Shown piece after piece: positions 6,638-12,404 of a stretch of 12,404 nt of DNA (within the stretch, counting starts at the first letter, position 1; each line of letters opens with the position of its first letter). The stretch is from an uncultured Eubacteriales bacterium (GTDB lineage Bacteria; Bacillota; Clostridia; Lachnospirales; CAG-274). The position numbers and the translations under genes were made by a program. Location: positions 1-12,404 of the forward strand of contig CABVAP010000065.1 in NCBI GenBank assembly GCA_902496345.1. Direction: 5' to 3'. The notes under the pieces were generated by a model, which saw nothing but the letters and a program-made list of their open reading frames with translations, made no database searches and was not told where the DNA came from.

Positions 6638-9049
6638 TTATTTTGCAACAATGTTTACGATTCTACCTGGAACATAAATTTCTTTAACGATGTTAAGTCC
6701 GTCAAGTTTATCACCAAGTTTTTCTTTAGCCATAGCTAAAGCATTTTCTTTTGTTTCGTCAACAGCAATTTTAATATTGTCTTTAACTTTTCCGTTAATC
6801 TGAACAGCTATTTCTATGCTGTCTTCTTTCATTTTGCTTTCATCATATTCAGGCCAGCCTTGTCTATATACACTTTCGCTATGTCCTGTTAATTCCCACA
6901 TTTCTTCAGCTATATGTGGAGTAAACGGAGCAAGTAAAGTAATTATAGTTTCAATAGTTTCTTTGTCAACGCCACCTAATTCTTTAGCTTTTGCAACAAT
7001 TTTATTTGTATATTCCATAAAGCCACTAACAACTGTGTTAAGTGTAAGAGCTTCAAGTCTATTTGAAATTTCATAAATCATTTTGTTACGAAGTTGTTCA
7101 AGTTCTTTTGTTGGTTCGATAAGTTTGTCTTTGTATTCATCAACAAACTTCCAAGTCTTATTAAGGTATCTGTAAACACCGTCGATACCACTGTCGTCCC
7201 ATTCAGAGTCAACTTCAGGTGGTCCAACAAAGAGTTCGTACATTCTAAGTGAGTCACAACCATATTTTTCAACAAGTTCATCAGGAGAAACAACGTTTCC
7301 TTTTGATTTACTCATTTTAGCACCGTCTTTGTTAATCATACCTTGATTGAAAAGACGTAAGAAAGGTTCGTCAAAGTCAACAACACCAATATCGTGTAAG
7401 AACTTAGTGTAAAATCTTGCATATAAGAGGTGAAGAACAGCGTGTTCAATACCACCAACGTACATATCAACAGGCAACCATTTTTTAAGAGCTTCTTTGC
7501 TTGCAAGTTCTTTATCGTTGTTTACATCACAGTAACGGAGATAGTACCAAGATGAACCAGCCCATTGAGGCATTGTGTTAGTTTCTCTTTTTGCAGGACC
7601 TCCACAGCAAGGGCAAGTTGTATTTACCCATTCATCTATAGCAGAGAGAGGAGATTCACCTGTGCTTGTTGGCTGATATGATTCAACGTTAGGAAGTTCA
7701 ACAGGAAGTTCACTTTCAGGAACAGGAACTATACCACATTTTTCACAATGTACGAGAGGAATAGGTTCGCCCCAATATCTTTGTCTTGAGAATACCCAGT
7801 CACGAAGTTTATAGTTTACAGTTTTCTTTCCGATACCTTGTTTTTCAAGGAAGTCAGGAATTTCTTTTTTAGCTTGTTCAGATGGCATACCGTCAAATTG
7901 TTCAGAGTTTACCATAACACCAGGTTCAGTATAAGCCTCTGTAAGTTCAGAAACTTCTTCACCTTCTTTTTTGATAACCTGAATAATAGGAAGACCAAAT
8001 TTTTTAGCAAATTCAAAATCTCTGTCATCGTGAGCAGGTACACACATAATAGCACCTGTACCATAATCAGAAAGAACATAATCAGAAACCCAAACAGGAA
8101 CTTTTGCACCGTTTAAAGGATTGATACCATAAGAACCGGTAAACACACCTGTTTTTTCTTTATCAGTCATACGGTCAACAGAAGATTTTGTGCTTGCGTC
8201 AAAGATATATTTTTCCATAGCGTCTTTATATTCGTCTGTTGTAATATCTTTGATAACAGGGTGTTCAGGAGCAAGGACCATAAATGTAGCACCGTAAAGA
8301 GTATCCGGTCTTGTTGTATAAACTTTGATTTCTTTGTCTGTTCCGTCAACTTTGAAATCTATTTCAGCACCGTAACTTTTACCAATCCAGTCAGACTGCA
8401 TTTTTTTAACTTTTTCTGGCCAGTTAAGTTTTCCAAGGTCATTTAAAAGACGTTCAGCATATTTTGTAATTCTAAGCATCCATTGACGGAGATTTTTCTT
8501 TGTTACAGTATGTCCACATCTGTCACAAACACCGTTTGTAGCTTCTTCATTTGCAAGAACTGCTTTACAGTTATCACACCAGTTAAGAGGCATTTCTTTT
8601 TCATAAGCAAGTCCGTTTTTGAACATCTGAATAAAAATCCATTGAGTCCATTTATAATATTTAGGGTCAGTTGTATTAACTTCTTTTGACCAGTCATAAA
8701 CGGCACTAATTTCGTGGAGCTGTCTTTTAACGTTTGCTATACTGTTTTTAGTTGCAATAGATGGGTGAGTCCCAGTTTTGATAGCAAAGTTTTCAGCAGG
8801 AAGACCAAAAGCGTCCCAACCCATTGGGTGAAGAACTTCAAAGCCCTGCATAATTTTATATCTACTTATAACGTCACTTAATACGTAACCTCTCCAATGT
8901 CCAACGTGAAGACCGTTAGCTGATGGATAAGGGAACATATCAAGACAATAATATTTAGGCTTGTCTGTGCCAGAAGGGTTTACAGGGTTTACCTCCCAGT
9001 TTTTACGCCATTTTTTTTCGATTTCTTTATAATCGTAACGTGTACCCAT
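6638..9049 (-). CDS. leuS: Leucyl-tRNA synthetase
   Basis: This class I aminoacyl-tRNA synthetase attaches leucine to tRNA-Leu and clears mischarged norvaline or isoleucine in its editing domain. The protein has 803 aa, the normal bacterial length. Landmarks are the HIGH-type motif FPYPSANGLHVGH (39-51) and a zinc-ribbon-like insertion with C158, C161, C175 and C178. The CP1 editing domain has TTRPDT (245-250) and GTGAIMCVPAHDDRD (330-344, with the conserved editing Asp at 344). A second Cys cluster, CPCCGG, precedes WAGSSWYYLRY. KMSKS is at 578-582, followed by the anticodon-binding helical domain and the small C-terminal domain. The ATG at 9049 has GGAGG (9059-9063) 9 nt upstream. The gene is monocistronic with its own promoter and terminator. 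No T-box leader is visible upstream, although T-box control of leuS is frequent in Firmicutes. Confidence 0.98.
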   Translation of the reverse strand: MGTRYDYKEIEKKWRKNWEVNPVNPSGTDKPKYYCLDMFPYPSANGLHVGHWRGYVLSDVISRYKIMQGFEVLHPMGWDAFGLPAENFAIKTGTHPSIATKNSIANVKRQLHEISAVYDWSKEVNTTDPKYYKWTQWIFIQMFKNGLAYEKEMPLNWCDNCKAVLANEEATNGVCDRCGHTVTKKNLRQWMLRITKYAERLLNDLGKLNWPEKVKKMQSDWIGKSYGAEIDFKVDGTDKEIKVYTTRPDTLYGATFMVLAPEHPVIKDITTDEYKDAMEKYIFDASTKSSVDRMTDKEKTGVFTGSYGINPLNGAKVPVWVSDYVLSDYGTGAIMCVPAHDDRDFEFAKKFGLPIIQVIKKEGEEVSELTEAYTEPGVMVNSEQFDGMPSEQAKKEIPDFLEKQGIGKKTVNYKLRDWVFSRQRYWGEPIPLVHCEKCGIVPVPESELPVELPNVESYQPTSTGESPLSAIDEWVNTTCPCCGGPAKRETNTMPQWAGSSWYYLRYCDVNNDKELASKEALKKWLPVDMYVGGIEHAVLHLLYARFYTKFLHDIGVVDFDEPFLRLFNQGMINKDGAKMSKSKGNVVSPDELVEKYGCDSLRMYELFVGPPEVDSEWDDSGIDGVYRYLNKTWKFVDEYKDKLIEPTKELEQLRNKMIYEISNRLEALTLNTVVSGFMEYTNKIVAKAKELGGVDKETIETIITLLAPFTPHIAEEMWELTGHSESVYRQGWPEYDESKMKEDSIEIAVQINGKVKDNIKIAVDETKENALAMAKEKLGDKLDGLNIVKEIYVPGRIVNIVAK

Positions 9050-9096
9050 ATTTTAATTCCTCCAAAATTTCAAGAATTTTTTTAAAGCTAAGTAAT

Positions 9097-9125
9097 ATTT
9101 TATACCAGCTTATGTAAAAATACAA
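9097..9125 (-). promoter_or_regulatory. Probable leuS promoter
   Basis: On the minus strand TTGTAT (9125-9120), a 17-bp spacer and TAAAAT (9102-9097) form an acceptable sigma-A promoter. The start would be near 9090, leaving a leader of about 40 nt, too short for a T-box element. Confidence 0.45.
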
Positions 9126-9162
9126 GTTTTTTTCTAAAATTCTCCGAAAATTTCAGATAGAT

Positions 9163-9327
9163 TTAAGGCAATACCGCATAATTCGATAAAACAGATTTGA
9201 AATGATATTTTTCAGTACAAGGAAAAAGCTCGCAATCATAGTCGGAGCCTATGATAAGAGGTTTTAACGTAGTAATGAGAAATATCATTCAAAGCTGTGA
9301 AATCATAATTGTGAGGTGTTGCCTTAA
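9163..9327. mobile_element. MITE-like palindromic repeat element, about 165 bp, no coding capacity
   Basis: The two ends are long imperfect inverted repeats: TTAAGGCAATACCGCA at 9163-9178 against TGAGGTGTTGCCTTAA at 9312-9327. The pairing continues inward through AATGATATTT (9201-9210) and AAATATCATT (9280-9289). The centre holds a second perfect stem, ATCATAG (9235-9241) and CTATGAT (9249-9255). The whole unit can fold into one long hairpin. There is no open reading frame, so it would be non-autonomous. I cannot define a target-site duplication with confidence. It lies just upstream of the leuS promoter and downstream of the minus-strand operon, in the 368-base gap 9050-9417. Confidence 0.65.
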
Positions 9328-9351
9328 TTTTATTGAAAAAATGTACTTTGC

Positions 9352-9376
9352 TTGCCGGCACGCTACAAGCCGGTAA
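9352..9376 (-). terminator. GC-rich hairpin, possible terminator of the DUF6062/membrane-protein operon
   Basis: CCGGC (9355-9359) and GCCGG (9369-9373) pair around a 9-nt loop; flanking TT/AA pairs extend the stem beyond one G-T position. On the minus strand a run of six T follows only about 12 nt after the stem, so it is not a canonical terminator. It is the only strong stem between the operon's stop at 9418 and the MITE-like element. Confidence 0.35.
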
Positions 9377-9417
9377 TTCATAAGCATAAATATAATCTTC
9401 TTAACCTTTTCGACAGC

Positions 9418-10083
9418 CTATTCAACTAAACCTTTTAACACCTGTTTTGCATTGTCAACTCTTTCAGTAACGTTTGATATTCCGGCATATTTTGTTTCTT
9501 GTTTAAATCCCTCATAGTCTTTTAAAACAGATGTTACGTTCTTCATAGATAATCCAAAAGGTCTATCAACACCGTTTCCGTCTTTACAATATGCAAGTAT
9601 GCCGTCTTTTTCAAACTGTTCAAGTTCTTCTTTTGTATAGATTACATCTAAAGGTGCAAGAAGTCCGTCTTTAGCGAACTGAGTAAAATAGTCATATTCC
9701 GTCTTTGGGTTTTTACCGGTCACTATTATATCAATCTCTTTCGCATATAAAAGCATTTCAAATTTTTGTGCCATATCAACAGCAACAGTTGGGTCTGACT
9801 CAACATCATAGTAAGATGAAAATTTAACTTGTAAATTTTCGCCCTCCGGAACGTATTTTTCTGTAAAATAGTCCCTTAAATCCGATGTAATTTCATTGTT
9901 TACATAGTTATCATAAAAGGCAACACCTGTATATGTCCTTGGAGCTGGATTTATAAATATATCGTTAATTAACCAGCCAACCAAAACTGTAAAGAACACA
10001 ATTAAAAATATCGGAACACGGTAATATTCCCATATATGTTCAACCTTTTTGTTAAATGGCATTTGTTTAAACTTATCAGTCAT
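9418..10083 (-). CDS. Single-pass membrane protein of unknown function, large extracytoplasmic domain
   Basis: The 221-aa protein starts with a polar cytoplasmic segment, MTDKFKQMPFNKKVEHIWEY. One membrane helix (about 24-43, PIFLIVFFTVLVGWLINDIF) is followed by an extracytoplasmic domain of roughly 175 residues. The stretch EIDIIVTGKNPKTEYDYFTQFAKDGLLAPLD resembles the way extracellular solute-binding proteins assemble their ligand cleft, but the domain is much shorter than a full binding protein and I see no lipobox. Similar proteins with the KxxHIWEYYR-type start followed by a helix are common, uncharacterised proteins in Clostridia. The ATG at 10083 overlaps the upstream DUF6062-type gene by 8 nt (ATGACTGA), with GGAGG 6 nt upstream, so the two are translationally coupled. 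Function is not known; a membrane-tethered binding or sensing protein is an inference. Confidence 0.7.
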   Translation of the reverse strand: MTDKFKQMPFNKKVEHIWEYYRVPIFLIVFFTVLVGWLINDIFINPAPRTYTGVAFYDNYVNNEITSDLRDYFTEKYVPEGENLQVKFSSYYDVESDPTVAVDMAQKFEMLLYAKEIDIIVTGKNPKTEYDYFTQFAKDGLLAPLDVIYTKEELEQFEKDGILAYCKDGNGVDRPFGLSMKNVTSVLKDYEGFKQETKYAGISNVTERVDNAKQVLKGLVE

Positions 10084-10819
10084 CTTTTTCCTCCGTAATT
10101 TTTACTGAATTAATTTTTGTAATTGCTCTAGGCAAGGCATCTTTTGATGTTTTCCAAGGTTCATCTTTATATTTATAGTCAAACTTGTTTATAAACCAAT
10201 CTAACTCACCCTCAAGCCTTTCCAAATTCGCCTGTTGCAAAGGGATAACTATGTCACAAAACTCTGAAAATTCATCGACAGAAAGCTCTCTCTGACCTAC
10301 TTCCAATAAAAGCGAAAAATGTTCAAGGCAAAATCCGTTTGAATTTTTAACATAGTCTTTTATTTCAGTTTTCTTTTTCCACATATAAAAAAATGTGTCA
10401 ATATACCTTTCAAAAGTCAAATCAATCCTGTTGCAAACATAACACGAATTTGTTATATTATTAAGATACGAAGAAATGTTGTTTTTTGTTTCAGAATTTT
10501 TTTTAAAAAATCCTTTTTTTGAGTTTTTAGGGGAAAAATCAGCAAACTCTTTTTTCAAGTCATCATTGATTTTTTTAAGATGAGTATGCAGCATAAGAGC
10601 GACCCCAAGCCTATTTTGTTGGGCATACATTTGCGAAATATGTTTTTTACAAAAACCAATTTTATCCGTTTCAAGACGTATTGTATCTGTCATATATGCA
10701 GGGCCTAAAATATATTCGACAGATTCGTCTTCAAGGGATTTATACATATTACAGAAAGGACACTCTCCCTTTTCGTTAAATGCGTCAATTACCGGGATTG
10801 TATAAATATGTTCTTTCAA
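10076..10819 (-). CDS. DUF6062-type protein with two CxxC...CxxH modules
   Basis: The predicted 247-aa cytoplasmic protein begins MKEHIYTIPVIDAFNEKGE and matches the DUF6062 type common in Clostridia, whose function is unknown. Its most telling feature is a duplicated pattern: CPFC (C20, C23) followed by GFCKKH (C57, H60), then CYVC (C126, C129) followed by GFCLEH (C164, H167). The gaps inside the two modules are 33 and 34 residues, so the protein looks like an internal duplication of a CxxC/CxxH metal-binding unit, probably zinc. A Lys/Ser/Asn-rich linker (about 88-120) separates the halves. I choose a TTG start at 10819 because AGGAG (10828-10832) lies 8 nt upstream; the GTG at 10828 overlaps that SD and cannot use it. 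It is the first gene of a two-gene operon and divergent from ogg. Confidence 0.75.
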   Translation of the reverse strand: MKEHIYTIPVIDAFNEKGECPFCNMYKSLEDESVEYILGPAYMTDTIRLETDKIGFCKKHISQMYAQQNRLGVALMLHTHLKKINDDLKKEFADFSPKNSKKGFFKKNSETKNNISSYLNNITNSCYVCNRIDLTFERYIDTFFYMWKKKTEIKDYVKNSNGFCLEHFSLLLEVGQRELSVDEFSEFCDIVIPLQQANLERLEGELDWFINKFDYKYKDEPWKTSKDALPRAITKINSVKITEEKDD

Positions 10820-10831
10820 ATAAACCACTCC

Positions 10832-10848
10832 TGTAAATTTAATTTACA
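10832..10848. promoter_or_regulatory. Perfect 17-bp palindrome in the divergent ogg/DUF6062 intergenic region
   Basis: TGTAAAT-TTA-ATTTACA is a perfect inverted repeat with 7-bp arms. It lies in the 67-base gap between the divergent DUF6062-type gene and ogg and touches the SD of the former. -10-like hexamers for both directions sit next to it (TATAAC at 10853-10858 on plus, TATACT at 10856-10851 on minus), without good -35 boxes. Its size and position suit a dimeric repressor or activator that controls one or both units; the regulator is unknown. Confidence 0.45.
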
Positions 10849-10886
10849 ATAGTATAACACAGTTCAAAAAAGAAAGGAATAAGAAA

Positions 10887-11744
10887 ATGAAATATTACGA
10901 GGAAGGCTCCAAAGTTATATTAGAGGAATACGACAGTTTTGACATTGAACAGACACTGGAATGTGGGCAATGTTTTAGATTTAACAAACTTGGTGAAAAA
11001 GAATATGTAATTGTTGCTATGTCAAAAGTTTTACACATAAAACAAACAAATGAAAGAATTGAATTTTATCCAACAACAAAAAAGGAATTTGAGGAAATTT
11101 GGATTGATTATTTTGATTTAAACAGAGATTATTTAGAAATAAAAAAGATTGTTTCTGACGGTGACGAAATTATGCAAAAAGCCGTTGAATTTGCCCCTGA
11201 CATAAGAATTTTAAATCAAGACCCTTGGGAGTGTCTTATATCCTTTATAATTTCACAAAACAACCGTATTCCTATGATAAAACAGGTAATCAAAAACATT
11301 TCAGAGATGTACGGTACAAAGGCTTCTGACTATCATTTATTTCCAACACTCGAACAACTTTCAAAGGCTGATGAAAGTTCGCTTATATCTTGCAAAACAG
11401 GCTTTAGAGCAAAATATATTCTTGACGCAATCAAAAATGTTTCTGACGGAAACGTAGATTTTGAAAAACTTAAAGACTATGGGACAGATGACGCACGCAA
11501 TAAACTTATGGAGATAAAAGGTGTCGGTCAAAAGGTTTCGGACTGTGTTCTTTTGTTCTCAATGCGTAGAGGCGATGTATTTCCAACTGACGTATGGATT
11601 AAAAGGGTTATGGAACATTTTTATTTTGGTGGCGAAGAAACAAAAATAAAGACAATTCACGAATTTGCCCAAAACAAGTTTGGAAAATATGCCGGTTTTG
11701 CCCAACAATATCTTTTCCATTATGCTCGCACAATATTGAAATAA
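10887..11744 (+). CDS. ogg: 8-oxoguanine DNA glycosylase/AP lyase, OGG1-like
   Basis: Ogg removes 8-oxo-7,8-dihydroguanine from DNA in base excision repair and nicks the abasic site by beta-elimination. The 285-aa protein has the layout of the bacterial OGG1 branch. An N-terminal domain carries LECGQCFRF (24-32), and QDPWECLISFIISQNNRI (111-128) contains the Asn pair conserved in OGG1. The helix-hairpin-helix has MEIKGVGQKVSDC (208-220), where Lys216 corresponds to the catalytic lysine, and VFPTDVW (231-237) supplies the catalytic Asp235. Length and residues are complete, so the enzyme is probably active. The ATG at 10887 has AAAGGA (10873-10878) 8 nt upstream. It is transcribed alone, divergent from the DUF6062-type operon, and ends before a candidate terminator. 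AlkA is an alternative for such HhH proteins, but the GVGQKVSDC/PTDVW combination favours Ogg. Confidence 0.92.
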   Translation: MKYYEEGSKVILEEYDSFDIEQTLECGQCFRFNKLGEKEYVIVAMSKVLHIKQTNERIEFYPTTKKEFEEIWIDYFDLNRDYLEIKKIVSDGDEIMQKAVEFAPDIRILNQDPWECLISFIISQNNRIPMIKQVIKNISEMYGTKASDYHLFPTLEQLSKADESSLISCKTGFRAKYILDAIKNVSDGNVDFEKLKDYGTDDARNKLMEIKGVGQKVSDCVLLFSMRRGDVFPTDVWIKRVMEHFYFGGEETKIKTIHEFAQNKFGKYAGFAQQYLFHYARTILK

Positions 11745-11796
11745 GTAACCAATTTTTGAAATTCAAAGAAAAACAAAGCAAATAAAAGAAAAATAT

Positions 11797-11835
11797 ACCA
11801 AATCGATTTGTAAAAGCCGATTTTGGTTATTTTAT
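11797..11835 (+). terminator. Probable terminator downstream of ogg
   Basis: ACCAAATCG (from 11797) pairs with CGATTTTGGT (ending 11827), with one bulged base and a loop of about 12 nt. TATTTTAT follows. It is an imperfect but plausible rho-independent terminator 52 bases after the ogg stop. Confidence 0.6.
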
Positions 11836-11839
11836 AGGA

Positions 11840-11871
11840 TTGCATAAATACAATGGTTAAATTAATATAAT
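11840..11871 (+). promoter_or_regulatory. Putative groES promoter
   Basis: A perfect TATAAT (11866-11871) lies 8 bases before the CIRCE operator, which would place the operator at the transcription start. The upstream element is weak: TTGCAT at 11840-11845 with a 20-bp spacer. Confidence 0.5.
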
Positions 11872-11879
11872 ATCTGTAA

Positions 11880-11906
11880 TTAGCACTCAAGTTAATAGAG
11901 TGCTAA
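11880..11906. promoter_or_regulatory. CIRCE operator (HrcA binding site)
   Basis: TTAGCACTC, nine bases, GAGTGCTAA is a perfect match to the CIRCE consensus. HrcA binds it and represses chaperonin genes until heat shock or misfolded protein withdraws HrcA from DNA. It lies at the predicted transcription start, 52 bases before the groES ATG, so groES is almost certainly HrcA-controlled. The hrcA gene is not in this window. Confidence 0.97.
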
Positions 11907-11958
11907 CAAAAAAATCTAAAATAATACATTAATATAAAATATTCAGGAGGTCTGCGTT

Positions 11959-12243
11959 ATGAATCTTAAACCTTTAGGTGACAGAGTAGTTATTAAACAA
12001 TTAGAAGCTGAGGAAAAAACAAAATCAGGTATTGTTCTCCCAACTCAATCAAAAGAGAAACCTCAAGAAGCTGAAGTTGTTGCTGTTGGCCCTGGTGCAA
12101 CAGTTGACGGAAAAGTTGTTCCTATGCAAGTTTCTGTAGGCGACAAAGTTATCTACTCAAAATATGCAGGAACAGAAGTTAAAATTGACGGCGAAGAATA
12201 TATCATTGTAAAAGAAAGTGATATTTTAGCTATCGTATTATAA
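11959..12243 (+). CDS. groES: Co-chaperonin GroES (Hsp10)
   Basis: GroES forms the heptameric lid that closes the GroEL chamber during ATP-driven folding in the cytoplasm. The 94-aa sequence is complete: NLKPLGDRVVIKQ at the N-terminus, the mobile loop (about residues 16-34, EEKTKSGIVLPTQSKEKPQ) with the GIVL hydrophobic patch that docks onto GroEL, VVAVGPG, SVGDKVIYSKYAGTEV and the end ESDILAIV. The ATG at 11959 has AGGAGG (11945-11950) 8 nt upstream. CIRCE lies in front. groEL normally follows within a few dozen bases, but the 161 bases up to the window end contain no groEL start and instead a structured repeat. Confidence 0.98.
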   Translation: MNLKPLGDRVVIKQLEAEEKTKSGIVLPTQSKEKPQEAEVVAVGPGATVDGKVVPMQVSVGDKVIYSKYAGTEVKIDGEEYIIVKESDILAIVL

Positions 12244-12267
12244 TTAAAACATTAATAACGACTTAAC

Positions 12268-12404
12268 AGGCTGTCGAAAAAGTCGACAGCCTTGCAAAAA
12301 ATCAACGATTTTTCGCAAATTAAACTAGATGAGTAAACAGCTGTTTCTTTGCACAAGGCTTTTAAGCCCTTGAAACAGCTGTTTTCCTCAGCGAAAATGC
12401 GATT
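12268..12404. repeat. Composite nested-hairpin element downstream of groES, cut by the right window edge
   Basis: Three strong stems follow one another. First is AGGCTGTCGA (12268-12277) with TCGACAGCCT (12283-12292), a perfect 10-bp stem. Second is TTGC-A-AAAAATC with GATTTTT-C-GCAA (12292-12318), one mismatch. Third is AAACAGCTGTTTC (12335-12347) with GAAACAGCTGTTT (12372-12384), a perfect 13-bp stem with an inner CAAGGC/GCCCTTG pairing. In addition GCGAAAATGCGATT at the window end (12391-12404) is roughly complementary to AACGATTTTTCGC (12304-12316), so a larger palindrome seems to close around the third stem and may run past the edge. None of the stems has a T run on the plus strand, so a simple terminator is not the best reading. 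No coding sequence is visible. Confidence 0.65.

Noticed and set aside
6820..8710. Several open frames of 60-90 codons on both strands inside leuS
   Set aside because: They are frame shadows of a fully conserved leuS, without SD sequences or recognisable domains.
9165..9185. AATACCGCAT as a remnant T-box antiterminator motif for leuS
   Set aside because: The resemblance is on the plus strand, opposite to leuS, lies upstream of the likely promoter and is part of the MITE-like inverted repeat.

Overview
The window suggests a chromosomal segment of a low-GC, endospore-forming member of the Clostridia, probably near Lachnospirales. Support comes from the AT-rich composition, Firmicutes-type Shine-Dalgarno (SD) sequences, a SpoIIM-like protein, a CIRCE-controlled groES, the lepA-hemW gene pair and a DUF6062-type protein. 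There are no rRNA or tRNA genes, no CRISPR array, no prophage and no complete insertion sequence. The finer taxonomy is inferred.

Layout: 1-324 is a 105-bp tandem repeat array cut by the left window edge. A spoIIM-like gene (408-974, +) follows and converges on the minus-strand pair lepA-hemW (3952-1005). Next comes a minus-strand PHP-family phosphatase (4951-4232) with its own terminator. An 86-aa zinc-ribbon-like protein (5090-5350, +) then shares a bidirectional terminator with a membrane-anchored coiled-coil protein (6132-5410, -). That protein is preceded by a consensus-like promoter, a leader of about 140 nt and a degenerate 35-42 bp minisatellite. leuS (9049-6638, -) ends at a strong terminator and has a palindromic MITE-like element upstream of its promoter. 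A two-gene minus-strand operon (10819-9418), a DUF6062-type protein and a single-pass membrane protein, is divergent from ogg (10887-11744, +), with a perfect 17-bp palindrome in between. groES (11959-12243, +) lies behind a perfect CIRCE operator. The window ends in a nested-hairpin repeat (12268-12404) where groEL would normally begin.

The well-known genes are housekeeping: translation (LeuS, LepA), heme or radical-SAM biology (HemW), repair of oxidised guanine (Ogg), protein folding (GroES) and sporulation (SpoIIM). They form several short transcription units rather than one pathway.

I found no convincing new multi-gene defence or metabolic system. The least explained parts are the DUF6062/membrane-protein operon with its duplicated Cys/His modules, the coiled-coil surface protein with a C-terminal Cys/His domain, and four unrelated intergenic repeat families. 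Several starts were chosen by SD position: GTG for spoIIM, TTG for the DUF6062 protein and for the coiled-coil protein, and internal ATGs for lepA and the PHP phosphatase.
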